From an uncultured Bacilli bacterium (GTDB lineage Bacteria; Bacillota_I; Bacilli_A; RF39; UBA660), in NCBI GenBank assembly GCA_910588025.1, contig CAJUQG010000004.1, positions 15,489 through 79,488 on the forward strand: 64,000 bases of DNA, read 5' to 3'. The translations under genes were made by a program, and so were the position numbers. Below, one piece after another: positions 1 to 8,639 of the stretch (position 1 is its first letter; each line of letters opens with the position of its first letter). The notes under the pieces are model-generated. The model had not been told where the DNA came from. It saw nothing but the letters and a program-made list of their open reading frames with translations, and searched no databases.

Positions 1-185
1 AAACCATTGAAGTCATAAAATTTGAAAAAACAACTTATAAAAAAGAAAATACTAAAGAAGATGCTTATGAAGTCGAGTTATCTTGGATCTATGAAAAAGA
101 TTTAGGATACGACCATAAAGCCAAGGTAATTATGATAAAAGAAGCTGATAAGTTAAGTATCATATCTTATAGTAAATTGCCATAA
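1..185 (+). CDS. C-terminal end of an unidentified protein
   Basis: An open frame enters from the left edge (first full codon at position 3) and stops at TAA 183-185, giving about 60 residues ending in SIISYSKLP. The fragment is polar, with no membrane segment and no motif I recognise. The real start lies outside the window, so no function can be given. It is separated from the next gene by a promoter of its own, so the two are probably not one transcription unit. Confidence 0.6.
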   Translation, partial: TIEVIKFEKTTYKKENTKEDAYEVELSWIYEKDLGYDHKAKVIMIKEADKLSIISYSKLP

Positions 186-193
186 TTAGAATA

Positions 194-222
194 TTGTGTA
201 AAAGAAAAAAATAAGTTATAAT
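194..222 (+). promoter_or_regulatory. Sigma-A promoter of the secreted protein gene
   Basis: A -35-like TTGTGT (194-199), a 17-bp spacer and a perfect TATAAT (217-222) lie just upstream of the AAGGGAG ribosome binding site and the ATG at 246. The leader would be only about 17 nt. Confidence 0.55.
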
Positions 223-245
223 AATGTAAGATAAGGGAGATTCGT

Positions 246-893
246 ATGAATACTAAGAAAGAAATGAAAAGTCATATCGTAAAAATTGGAATCTTAGTGG
301 TTTCTATTGTTACCATTGGAATTAGTATGACTTATGCCTATTATACTGCCAAAATAAGTGGCAATTCAAATATTGATGATATTAGTGCTGCGAAGTTTCA
401 TATTACCAGTACATTAGCAGATTCAACATCTATATCCAACATGACCATGCACTTAATTGATGCTTCAGAAATTAATATAGATGCCGATAAAGTAGAATTT
501 TCTGTAACCAATGCCGAAACATCTACGGTAAGTGGGCAATATTTTGTTTATTTAATTGATGCAACAATTTCTAAAAATTTGTATAGTAAATATTTTAAAT
601 GGCAATTAGTTCGTCAAACAACTCTTGGTGAATCCATCATTGATAGCGGAACTTTTGAAAATATTCCTCGTTCCGATACCCCAGTAGAAGGCGAAGCACT
701 AAATGCTTTAACTACGGTAGAAAAAATATCATTAAATAAAGTTGCTTTAGAAATTCCTAAAGGAACTACCGACAATTTAATTTTCCGTCTTTGGTTAGAA
801 AATGATCCTGATACCAATCAATTAGAATTAACAAATGGGACATTTCAAGCAAAATTAAAAATTGAAGCAACACCAAAAAGTCAGAATCGTTAA
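246..893 (+). CDS. Secreted or membrane-anchored protein with SipW-type signal peptide
   Basis: The 215-residue product starts with a basic N terminus and a hydrophobic stretch (about residues 13-32) ending in TYAYYTAKISGN. This resembles the signal peptides of SipW-processed, TasA/camelysin-like proteins. The rest is a polar, beta-rich-looking domain with no membrane segment or cysteines, consistent with a surface protein. A strong ribosome binding site (AAGGGAG) stands before ATG 246. No SipW peptidase or TasA partner is next to it, so a biofilm-fibre role is only a guess. The identity of the mature domain is unknown to me. Confidence 0.6.
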   Translation: MNTKKEMKSHIVKIGILVVSIVTIGISMTYAYYTAKISGNSNIDDISAAKFHITSTLADSTSISNMTMHLIDASEINIDADKVEFSVTNAETSTVSGQYFVYLIDATISKNLYSKYFKWQLVRQTTLGESIIDSGTFENIPRSDTPVEGEALNALTTVEKISLNKVALEIPKGTTDNLIFRLWLENDPDTNQLELTNGTFQAKLKIEATPKSQNR

Positions 894-945
894 GATTCTT
901 TTTCTTTTACCAAAAATTTGCTATAATGTCCATGGAAGTGATACA

Positions 946-1716
946 ATGGCAAATTTTAAATCATTATTATTAACTCTTTTAGTAGGATTATTTTTCCTAA
1001 TTGGCATCATGATACCGAAGTTTATGAAAAAGAAAAAAGAATTAACTCTTTTTGCAACTGGCTTATCTTTTGCGGTAATGTTAGGAATGATTTTATTTGA
1101 TATTATACCAGAAATTGGAGAGTTATTAGTATATTACCCAAATGCTCAAAAATGGGGCATTATTTGTGGATGTACAGCACTCGGCATGCTTTTATTAAAA
1201 GGGCTTGATTATTTAATTCCACATCATCATCACAATCATCATGAAAAAGAGAAAAATAGGCAAGAACATAACGCTCATTTATTTCATATTGGTTTAGTAA
1301 CTTCAATCTCTTTAATGCTTCATAATCTAATGGAAGGAATATCGATTTATGTAACCGGAGTGACCAACTTTAAAATTGGGCTTACCATGGCTCTTGCTGT
1401 CGCTCTTCATAACATTCCTTTAGGTATGGAAATAGCAGTTGGTTTAGAAGCAAATCAAAACCAGAACAAATTAAAGTGGATAACAATTACGTTATTGACA
1501 CTATCAAGTCTAATAGGTTCTTCTATGTTATTTTTATTCCAAATAAATATGAGTATTACGGTAGAAGCTTGTTTGTTATGTACGACATTTGGTATGTTAA
1601 TTTATATTACTTTATTAGAATTATTAAAAGAAATCTACACTTATCGTCGTAATCAATGGACTTATATTGGGCTTGTGGTTGGTGTTATTTTAAATATCAT
1701 TATGGTGATGTTATGA
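946..1716 (+). CDS. ZIP family metal transporter
   Basis: The 256-residue, multi-pass membrane protein probably imports a divalent metal such as zinc. ATG 946 is preferred over the upstream in-frame ATG at 862, which overlaps the previous gene. It follows an extended -10 (TGCTATAAT, 919-927) and a GGAAGTG ribosome binding site. A histidine-rich loop (HHHHNHH, then more His) sits near residues 90-110, as in many ZIP proteins. The metal-site helices read HNLMEG and HNIPLG, so the family glutamate of the second motif (usually HNIPEG) is replaced by Leu, with a Glu three residues later (GMEIA). The stop overlaps the patatin start (ATGA). Confidence 0.85.
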   Translation: MANFKSLLLTLLVGLFFLIGIMIPKFMKKKKELTLFATGLSFAVMLGMILFDIIPEIGELLVYYPNAQKWGIICGCTALGMLLLKGLDYLIPHHHHNHHEKEKNRQEHNAHLFHIGLVTSISLMLHNLMEGISIYVTGVTNFKIGLTMALAVALHNIPLGMEIAVGLEANQNQNKLKWITITLLTLSSLIGSSMLFLFQINMSITVEACLLCTTFGMLIYITLLELLKEIYTYRRNQWTYIGLVVGVILNIIMVML

Positions 1717-2768
1717 TAGGTCTTGCCCTCGAAGGCGGTGGAACCAAAGGTTCTTATCAAATCGGCGCTTATTATGCGATGAAAGACTGTGGCATCAAAT
1801 TTGATGGCTTTTGTGGGACAAGTATCGGTTCTTTTAATAGTGCCATGCTTGCTTGTGGCAAAGAAGAAGAGTTACTTGAATTTTGGCAAAACGTTAATAT
1901 TGCTACGGTTCTAGGTTTCGATCCCAATTATATAAAGAAAATAAACAAACGAGAAATTGATTTAAACTTTTTTAAAATGTCTATAAAAGGTGCATTGCGC
2001 ATGTTAAAAAATCGTGGTGTGGATACAGCGGGATTAGAAAAAGTATTACAAGAACATGTCAACGAAAGTGAGTTAAGAAATAGTCAAAAAGATTATGGAT
2101 TATGCACAGTAAAAGTAAACAAATTAAAACCCTGTTATTTATTTAAAGAAGAAATGAAACCAGGAAGTATCCACGATTATATTTTAGCAAGCTGTTTTTT
2201 ACCCTTATTTCGTATGAAAAAAACGGCTAATAATGAATACTATATTGATGGCGGATTTTATGATAATAGCCCAGTTAATATGTTAATTGACAAAGGTTAT
2301 ACAAAAGTATATGTGGTTCGTGTCAATATAGGTCTTAGTATCAATATCACTAGAAAATTAAAAAAAGACATAGATGTAACTTATATAAAACCTTCAAGAA
2401 GTGTAGGAACGATATTAGAATTAAACGATGAAAAAGTTCATGATAATATTCAAATGGGGTATTATGATACCTTAAGAATTTTACGTCACCTAGACGGTTT
2501 TGTTTACACATTTCACAGAAAAAAAGACTGGTACTTTGATTGGATTATTCGTTCCGTGGATGAGCGCAAACTTCGTCGTGTTAAAAATTTTTTTCACACG
2601 AAAAATAATAAAGATACGATTATAAAAGCCTTAGAATATATTATGGAAAAAGAAAAGGTTTACTACTATCAAATTTATAAATTACCTAAAGTATTGCATT
2701 TTGTCAAAAAACATTATAAAAAGCACCATTTTGTATATGATTTTATTAAAGAATTAAGATTTCTATAA
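1713..2768 (+). CDS. Patatin-like phospholipase
   Basis: This 351-residue protein is a predicted serine lipid acyl hydrolase. The oxyanion-hole motif GGGTKG is at residues 8-13, the nucleophile elbow GTSIG has Ser37, and the catalytic-dyad Asp is in DGG at residue 179. The start ATG 1713 overlaps the ZIP stop (ATGA), implying translational coupling, and places the glycine-rich motif close to the N terminus as in the family. There is no signal peptide, so it is probably cytoplasmic or membrane-associated. The basic C-terminal third (about 280-351) is not part of the core. The substrate is unknown. Confidence 0.88.
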   Translation: MIGLALEGGGTKGSYQIGAYYAMKDCGIKFDGFCGTSIGSFNSAMLACGKEEELLEFWQNVNIATVLGFDPNYIKKINKREIDLNFFKMSIKGALRMLKNRGVDTAGLEKVLQEHVNESELRNSQKDYGLCTVKVNKLKPCYLFKEEMKPGSIHDYILASCFLPLFRMKKTANNEYYIDGGFYDNSPVNMLIDKGYTKVYVVRVNIGLSINITRKLKKDIDVTYIKPSRSVGTILELNDEKVHDNIQMGYYDTLRILRHLDGFVYTFHRKKDWYFDWIIRSVDERKLRRVKNFFHTKNNKDTIIKALEYIMEKEKVYYYQIYKLPKVLHFVKKHYKKHHFVYDFIKELRFL

Positions 2769-2777
2769 GGGATAGTG

Positions 2778-2806
2778 TTTACTTTAAAACAACATTCAAG
2801 TATACT
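2778..2806 (+). promoter_or_regulatory. Sigma-A promoter of yebC
   Basis: TTTACT (2778-2783), a 17-bp spacer and TATACT (2801-2806) precede the YebC start by 26 nt, with GGTGAG as ribosome binding site. Confidence 0.6.
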
Positions 2807-2831
2807 ATTCATGACGAAGAAAGGTGAGAGT

Positions 2832-3551
2832 ATGGGAAGAGCATATGAAGTAAGAAAAGCAAGTATTCAAAAAACAGGAGCAGCTAAGGCAAAATTATAT
2901 TCAAACTATGCCAAAGAAATTTATCTAGCAGCTAAAAAAGGAATTCCAGAAGTGGATAGCAATGTCTTACTAAAACGCATTGTTGATAAAGCCAAAAAAG
3001 AACAAGTGCCAGGAGATATCATTCACCGTGCTATCGAAAAAGCAAAAGGTGCTGGTGGAGAGGACTACGAAACAGTTATTTATGAAGGATTTGGTCCAGG
3101 AGCTTCTACTTTAATTATTAAAACCCTGACCGATAATGTAAATCGTACCGTAGGTTTTGTAAGAGCAGCTTTCAATAAAGTTCATAAATCACTTGGAGTG
3201 ACCAATTCAGTATCCTATAATTATGATTATTTAGCTATTATAAGTATCAAATCAAATGAGGAAGAGAACGTATTTAATGCTCTATTAGAAAGTGGCATTG
3301 AACTAATTGATTTTGAAAATGAAGATGGTGAATTAGTTATTACAGTGAAACCAAGTGATCACAACAAAGTAAAAGATTGTTTAGAACAATTGCTTCCAGA
3401 TGTTACTTATGAACTAGATGAAGAGGGAATGTATCCAAAAGATAAAGTAAAACTTGAAGGGGAAGACTTAGAAACCTTCCAAAAGCTTTATAAAATGTTA
3501 GATGAAATTGAAGACGTTACAGAAATTTATCATAACGTAGAAGAAAATTAA
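2832..3551 (+). CDS. yebC: YebC/PmpR family protein (YeeN subtype)
   Basis: The 239-residue protein belongs to the YebC/PmpR/TACO1 family, which has been linked to transcription control and to relief of ribosome stalling. ATG 2832 follows a GGTGAG ribosome binding site and gives the expected N terminus MGRAYEVRKASIQKTGAAKA. This is closer to the YeeN branch than to the canonical MAGHSKWANIKHRK form. Family landmarks include GFGPGA near residue 92, NVNRTVG, SVSYNYD and a C-terminal VYHNVE-like end (IYHNVEEN). It is a stand-alone unit with its own promoter and a terminator at 3557-3590. Confidence 0.9.
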   Translation: MGRAYEVRKASIQKTGAAKAKLYSNYAKEIYLAAKKGIPEVDSNVLLKRIVDKAKKEQVPGDIIHRAIEKAKGAGGEDYETVIYEGFGPGASTLIIKTLTDNVNRTVGFVRAAFNKVHKSLGVTNSVSYNYDYLAIISIKSNEEENVFNALLESGIELIDFENEDGELVITVKPSDHNKVKDCLEQLLPDVTYELDEEGMYPKDKVKLEGEDLETFQKLYKMLDEIEDVTEIYHNVEEN

Positions 3552-3556
3552 ACTTT

Positions 3557-3590
3557 AAAAATATCAATGAAAAAGATTGGTATTTTTTTT
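3557..3590 (+). terminator. Rho-independent terminator of yebC
   Basis: AAATATCAAT (3559-3568) pairs with ATTGGTATTT (3576-3585) with one G-U pair, followed by a T run to 3590. Confidence 0.75.
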
Positions 3591-3614
3591 GGACAATAAT
3601 TGATGAAATGTAAT

Positions 3615-3643
3615 TTGGAAAAAAAATTCTTCCGTGTTACAAT
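3615..3643 (+). promoter_or_regulatory. Promoter of the BadF-type activase gene
   Basis: TTGGAA (3615-3620), a 17-bp spacer and TACAAT (3638-3643) are followed 17 nt later by the chosen ATG at 3660. This supports 3660 rather than 3600 as the start. Confidence 0.5.
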
Positions 3644-3659
3644 GGTCTTGGTGAATACT

Positions 3660-6600
3660 ATGAATATATTAAACATTGGTATCGATATCGGGTCAACAAC
3701 AGTTAAAATTATGGTCGTCGATGACAAAGATCAAACTTTATTTAGTAAATATGAGAGACATTATTCCGATACTTTAAAAACTTTAAAAAACTTACTTATG
3801 GAAGCTTTAAAACAATATCCAAATCAAAATTATCGTGTATCATTAACAGGTTCTGGAGCCATTAGTTTAGCCAAATTTTTACATCTTCCTTTTGTTCAAG
3901 AAGTAATTGCTTGTAAACGTGCAGTAGAACATTCCAATCGTTCAGTGGATGTCGTTGTTGAATTAGGGGGAGAAGATGCCAAAATTATTTATTTTACAGG
4001 TGGAGTAGAACAACGGATGAATGGCTCTTGTGCTGGAGGAACGGGCGCTTTTCTAGACCAAATGGCCGTGTTATTAAATACTGATACGGCTGGGTTAAAC
4101 GAACTAGCAAAGTCTGGATCCAACATTTATCCTATTGCCTCTCGTTGTGGTGTCTTTGCCAAAACTGATATTCAACCACTAATTAATGAAGGGGTTAAGA
4201 CAAATGATATAGCTTTATCTATTATGCAAGCTGTCGTAAACCAAACCATTAGTGGACTTGCATGTGGAAAACCGATTAAAGGAAATGTAATGTTTCTAGG
4301 AGGACCTCTAACTTATTTAACAACGTTAAAAGAACGCTTTATCAAAACATTAAATTTACAAGAAAAGGAAGCTATCAGTCCAGAAAACTCTCATCTTTTT
4401 GTCGCTTATGGTGCTCTTTTAGATAATAAAAAAGCGAGTCCCATTGCCTATTCCGATTTATTAGGAAAATTAGACCAATTAAAAGACTTTAAAGAAGAAG
4501 CAAATGATTCCCTTCCACCATTATTTCAAAATGAAAAAGAACGTAAATTATTCCAAACTCGTCATCAAAAGCAAGAAGTAAAAAGAATACCTTTAAAAAA
4601 CTATGAAGGAAATGCTTTTTTAGGAATCGATGCAGGAAGTACAACTGCTAAACTAGTTTTGATTGATGATAAAGGAAACATTCTTTATGAAGACTATCGT
4701 TCCAATTTAGGAAACCCTGTCAATACAATCAAAGAAAGTTTATTACAATTATTAAAACAACTACCAGACAAAGTTCATATTAAAATGAGTGGTTCAACTG
4801 GTTATGGAGAACAATTAATTCAAACAGCTTTTAACTTAGATATGAGTGAAATTGAAACGATGGCTCATTATAAAGCTGCAGAATACTTTGAACCAAATGT
4901 CACTAGTATTATTGATATTGGTGGGCAAGATATGAAATATATTAAAATCAAAGACCATGCTGTAGATACCATTTTATTAAATGAAGCTTGTTCTTCTGGT
5001 TGCGGTTCTTTCATTGAAACCTTAGCAAAATCCTTAAATCTTACCATTCAAGATTTCGTAGACCTAGCTCTGCATAGTGAAAATCCAGTCGACCTTGGTA
5101 GTCGTTGTACTGTTTTTATGAATTCTAAAATTAAACAAACCCAAAAAGAAGGGCGTCCAGTATCCGATATTTTTGCGGGACTTTCTTATTCTGTCATCAA
5201 AAATGCTCTGCAAAAAGTTATGAAAATAAGAAATCCGGAAACGTTAGGAAATCATATTGTCGTGCAAGGTGGAACCTTCTTAAATGACGCAGTATTACGA
5301 GCTTTTGAATTAATTACGGGTTGTGAAGCCATAAGACCAGATATTGCTGGACTTATGGGAGCATATGGTATGGCTCTTCTTGGGAGTGAACAATTTTTAA
5401 AAAATCAAACCAAAGAAAATTCCAGTCTCTTAAGCATCGAAGCAATCGAACACCTAGAAATGAAAACTACCCACACAAGATGCCAAAGATGTGAAAATCA
5501 TTGTGGCTTAACCATCAACGCCTTTGGGAAAAAAAGATTTATTAGTGGCAATCGATGTGAACGAGGTTCTGGTAACAATGGTTCAATGAATCACTTACCC
5601 AATATGGTCGCCTATAAATATGAACGCTTATTCTCTTACCAATCTTTATCCAAGGAAGAAGCATATCGTGGACAAATCGGTATTCCAAGAGTTTTAAATA
5701 TGTACGAAGACTATCCCTTTTGGCATACCTTCTTTACAAATCTTGGTTTTCAAGTAGTTTTGTCCGATCATTCTAGTCACCAATTGTTTGAAAGTGGAAT
5801 GGAATCCATTCCTTCTGAATCTGTTTGTTATCCAGCCAAAATGGTCCATGGTCATATCAAAAACCTAATAGACTTAGGAATTAAGACCATTTTTTATCCC
5901 TGCATTATGTATGAACAAAAAGAATTTAAAAACAGTGATAACTCTTATAACTGTCCAATTGTTACATCTTATTCTGAAGCCATTAAATTAAATATGGACG
6001 AATTAAAAGAAAAACAAGTGACCTTTTTAAACCCCTTTCTTCCTCTTGATAAGAAAAACTTATTACAACGTTTTTTAGAACTAAAAGAAATGAAACCGTT
6101 TCATTTCAAAAAAAATGAATTAAAAAAAGCGATTGAAAAAGGAAAAGAAGAACAAGAACGTTATCGGCATGATATTATAGAAAAAGGCCAAGAATTCTTA
6201 AAGTACCTAGAAGACCATGATGAAAAAGGTATTGTCCTTGCAGGAAGACCTTATCACATTGACAAAGAAATTAATCATGGTATCGATACCTTAATTAATT
6301 CTTTAGGATTGGTCGTTTTAACCGAAGACTCGATTTGTTTTGATGAAAAAGACGACTTAAAACTTCGTGTAGTTGACCAGTGGACTTATCACTCCAGAGT
6401 TTATCATGCTGCCAATGTAGTCTGTAAAAATAAACGTCTAGAACTAGTGAGTTTAAATTCCTTTGGTTGCGGCTTAGATGCTATTATTACCGATCAAACC
6501 GAAGAAATTCTAAAAAAGAATCATCGTCTTTATACTACAATAAAAATTGATGAAACCAGTAACTTAGGAGCTATCAAAATTCGCTTACGTTCCTTAATTG

Positions 6601-7886
6601 CTTCCATGAATAAACGCTTAAAAACCGTCGAATATACTCCTTATCAATTTGAAAAAAATTATTTTAAAAAAGAAATGAAAGAACAAAACACCATCCTTTG
6701 CCCAGATATGTCCCCATTTCATATGCCTCTTTTAGTCGAAGCTTTAAATGCCGAAGGATATCATTTAGAATACTTAAGTGAAATGAATGACAAAATGCTT
6801 GATAATGGTCTAAAATATGTCAATAATGATGCCTGTTATCCATCTTTAATTGTAATTGGTCAACTCTTATCAGCTCTCCAAAGTGGGAAATATGACTTAG
6901 AACATACTACGGTGTTAATTAGTCAAACTGGCGGTGGCTGTCGTGCTACCAATTATATCGGCTTAATTAGAAAAGCCCTTAAAGATGCGGGTTTTGGTCA
7001 TGTTCCTATTTTATCTTTTAATGTAAGTGGCCTAGAAAAAGAACAAGAATTTAAAATTACCATGTCCATGGCTAACCGTGCCTTAATGGCCGTAGTTTTA
7101 AGTGACCTATTAATGAAACTTCTTTATGCCACCAGACCATATGAAAAAATAAAAGGTCAAAGTACAGAGCGATATCACCAACTTCTAAACGAATGCAAAA
7201 GTGTCATCAAATCGGGCAAACGCAAAGAACTAAATTATCAAATTAAGAAAATAATTCAAACCTTCCAAGCGATTCCAACCCATCAAAAACGCTTACCAAA
7301 AGTTGGGATAGTAGGAGAAATTCTCATCAAATATCATCATTACGGCAATCATGACCTTGCAAATACTTTAGAAAAAGAAGGTTGTGAAGTTTTTGTTCCA
7401 GAATTAATGGGATTTGTAAAATATTGTGTGTACAACCAAATTGCCAAAATAGAACTTTTAGGAGGTAAAAAAACCACTACTTATCTTAGCAAGCAAGTAT
7501 TAAACATTATTGATTATTATGAAAGAACGGTAAAAAAAGAACTAGCTGGAACGAAATATCGTAGTACTACAAATATCTACCAGTTAGCTAAAAATGTTGA
7601 ACCGATTTTATCAAAAGGAAATCAAACTGGCGAAGGTTGGGTTTTAACAGCCGAAATGATTGAATTAATCGAAGACGGTGTAAATAATATTGTTTGTGTG
7701 CAACCGTTTGCTTGTCTTCCAAATCATATTGTCGGAAAATCAGTCATCAAAAAAATAAAAGAATTATATCCCCATGCTAATATTGTCGCCATTGATTATG
7801 ACCCAGGTTCTTCAGAATCAAACCAAATTAATCGTCTAAAATTAATGCTTAGTGTTGCAAAAGATAACTTATCAACCAAAGAGTAA
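3660..7886 (+). CDS. Acyl-CoA dehydratase activase-related giant protein (BadF/HgdC family)
   Basis: This 1409-residue protein carries two tandem BadF/BadG/HgdC-type ASKHA ATPase domains and a long C-terminal region. The first has IGIDIGSTTVK near residue 5, then GGEDAK, SCAGGTGAF and SRCGVFAKTD. The second (about 330-590) repeats the pattern with GIDAGSTTAK, DIGGQDMK, SSGCGSF and SRCTVF. The cysteines in SCAGG/SSGCG and SRC are those that bind the [4Fe-4S] cluster in HgdC-type activators. The rest matches the DUF2229 and dehydratase-D-like regions usual in this fused family. HgdC reductively activates 2-hydroxyacyl-CoA dehydratases, but no dehydratase subunits are nearby, so the substrate is open. 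It sits alone between its own promoter and a terminator. Confidence 0.85.
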   Translation: MNILNIGIDIGSTTVKIMVVDDKDQTLFSKYERHYSDTLKTLKNLLMEALKQYPNQNYRVSLTGSGAISLAKFLHLPFVQEVIACKRAVEHSNRSVDVVVELGGEDAKIIYFTGGVEQRMNGSCAGGTGAFLDQMAVLLNTDTAGLNELAKSGSNIYPIASRCGVFAKTDIQPLINEGVKTNDIALSIMQAVVNQTISGLACGKPIKGNVMFLGGPLTYLTTLKERFIKTLNLQEKEAISPENSHLFVAYGALLDNKKASPIAYSDLLGKLDQLKDFKEEANDSLPPLFQNEKERKLFQTRHQKQEVKRIPLKNYEGNAFLGIDAGSTTAKLVLIDDKGNILYEDYRSNLGNPVNTIKESLLQLLKQLPDKVHIKMSGSTGYGEQLIQTAFNLDMSEIETMAHYKAAEYFEPNVTSIIDIGGQDMKYIKIKDHAVDTILLNEACSSGCGSFIETLAKSLNLTIQDFVDLALHSENPVDLGSRCTVFMNSKIKQTQKEGRPVSDIFAGLSYSVIKNALQKVMKIRNPETLGNHIVVQGGTFLNDAVLRAFELITGCEAIRPDIAGLMGAYGMALLGSEQFLKNQTKENSSLLSIEAIEHLEMKTTHTRCQRCENHCGLTINAFGKKRFISGNRCERGSGNNGSMNHLPNMVAYKYERLFSYQSLSKEEAYRGQIGIPRVLNMYEDYPFWHTFFTNLGFQVVLSDHSSHQLFESGMESIPSESVCYPAKMVHGHIKNLIDLGIKTIFYPCIMYEQKEFKNSDNSYNCPIVTSYSEAIKLNMDELKEKQVTFLNPFLPLDKKNLLQRFLELKEMKPFHFKKNELKKAIEKGKEEQERYRHDIIEKGQEFLKYLEDHDEKGIVLAGRPYHIDKEINHGIDTLINSLGLVVLTEDSICFDEKDDLKLRVVDQWTYHSRVYHAANVVCKNKRLELVSLNSFGCGLDAIITDQTEEILKKNHRLYTTIKIDETSNLGAIKIRLRSLIASMNKRLKTVEYTPYQFEKNYFKKEMKEQNTILCPDMSPFHMPLLVEALNAEGYHLEYLSEMNDKMLDNGLKYVNNDACYPSLIVIGQLLSALQSGKYDLEHTTVLISQTGGGCRATNYIGLIRKALKDAGFGHVPILSFNVSGLEKEQEFKITMSMANRALMAVVLSDLLMKLLYATRPYEKIKGQSTERYHQLLNECKSVIKSGKRKELNYQIKKIIQTFQAIPTHQKRLPKVGIVGEILIKYHHYGNHDLANTLEKEGCEVFVPELMGFVKYCVYNQIAKIELLGGKKTTTYLSKQVLNIIDYYERTVKKELAGTKYRSTTNIYQLAKNVEPILSKGNQTGEGWVLTAEMIELIEDGVNNIVCVQPFACLPNHIVGKSVIKKIKELYPHANIVAIDYDPGSSESNQINRLKLMLSVAKDNLSTKE

Positions 7887-7908
7887 TGAAATTCATTATT
7901 CTTTTTTT
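7881..7908 (+). terminator. Terminator after the activase gene
   Basis: The palindrome TAATGAA/TTCATTA (7884-7898), overlapping the stop codon, is followed by a run of seven T. Confidence 0.6.
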
Positions 7909-7967
7909 CATTTTTTCATTGATTTTTCACAAATTTGTTATAATATTTCAAGAAGTAGAGGTGGAAT

Positions 7968-8639
7968 ATGAAAATTTTAGTTTGTGATGATGAACAACTA
8001 ATTCGTGAAGTAATCAAAGAATACTTAGTATTAGAAGGTTATGAAGTGATAGAAGCTGAAGACGGTCAAAAGGCTTTAAATTTAGTAAAAGAACATCAAT
8101 TTGATCTAATAATTATGGATATTATGATGCCTAAAATGGATGGATACCAAGCAGTAAAAGAAATAAAGACAATCAAAGATATCCCTTTATTAATGTTATC
8201 TGCTAGGGCAGAAGAATTTGACAAATTACTAGGATTTGAACTGGGAATCGATGATTATGTTACCAAACCCTTTAGTCCTAAAGAATTAGTAGCTAGAATT
8301 AAAGCAATCACCAAAAGAAAAGAAAAAAGTACCAACACCTTTACCTTTGGAGGATTAATTCTTGATGATACAGCTCATGAAGTGACCATTGATGGCGAAA
8401 AAGCTAACTTAACTCCCAAAGAATATGAACTCTTAAAATACTTGATTGAAAATAAAAACATCGCCTTAACAAGAGAACAATTACTTACTAACATTTGGGG
8501 ATATGATTTTTATGGAGATGATCGTACTGTTGATACACATGTAAAAACATTACGCAATAATTTAGGAAAATATCGAGATAATATTACAACGATTCGTAAA
8601 GTAGGATATAAATTTGAATATAAAGAAAAAAACGAATAG
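7968..8639 (+). CDS. OmpR/PhoB-family response regulator
   Basis: The 223-residue DNA-binding regulator of a two-component system has a receiver domain with the acidic pocket (CDDE, residues 6-9), phosphoacceptor Asp51 in IIMDIMMP, and the TKP lysine near residue 101. A C-terminal winged helix (about 128-220) has the family pattern LTPKEYELLKYL and RTVDTHVKTLR. ATG 7968 follows AGAGGTGG and an extended -10 (TGTTATAAT, 7936-7944). The histidine kinase gene overlaps its end. Three 11-bp-spaced repeats just after the kinase gene are a plausible target, since this family binds such direct repeats. The signal sensed is unknown. Confidence 0.93.
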   Translation: MKILVCDDEQLIREVIKEYLVLEGYEVIEAEDGQKALNLVKEHQFDLIIMDIMMPKMDGYQAVKEIKTIKDIPLLMLSARAEEFDKLLGFELGIDDYVTKPFSPKELVARIKAITKRKEKSTNTFTFGGLILDDTAHEVTIDGEKANLTPKEYELLKYLIENKNIALTREQLLTNIWGYDFYGDDRTVDTHVKTLRNNLGKYRDNITTIRKVGYKFEYKEKNE

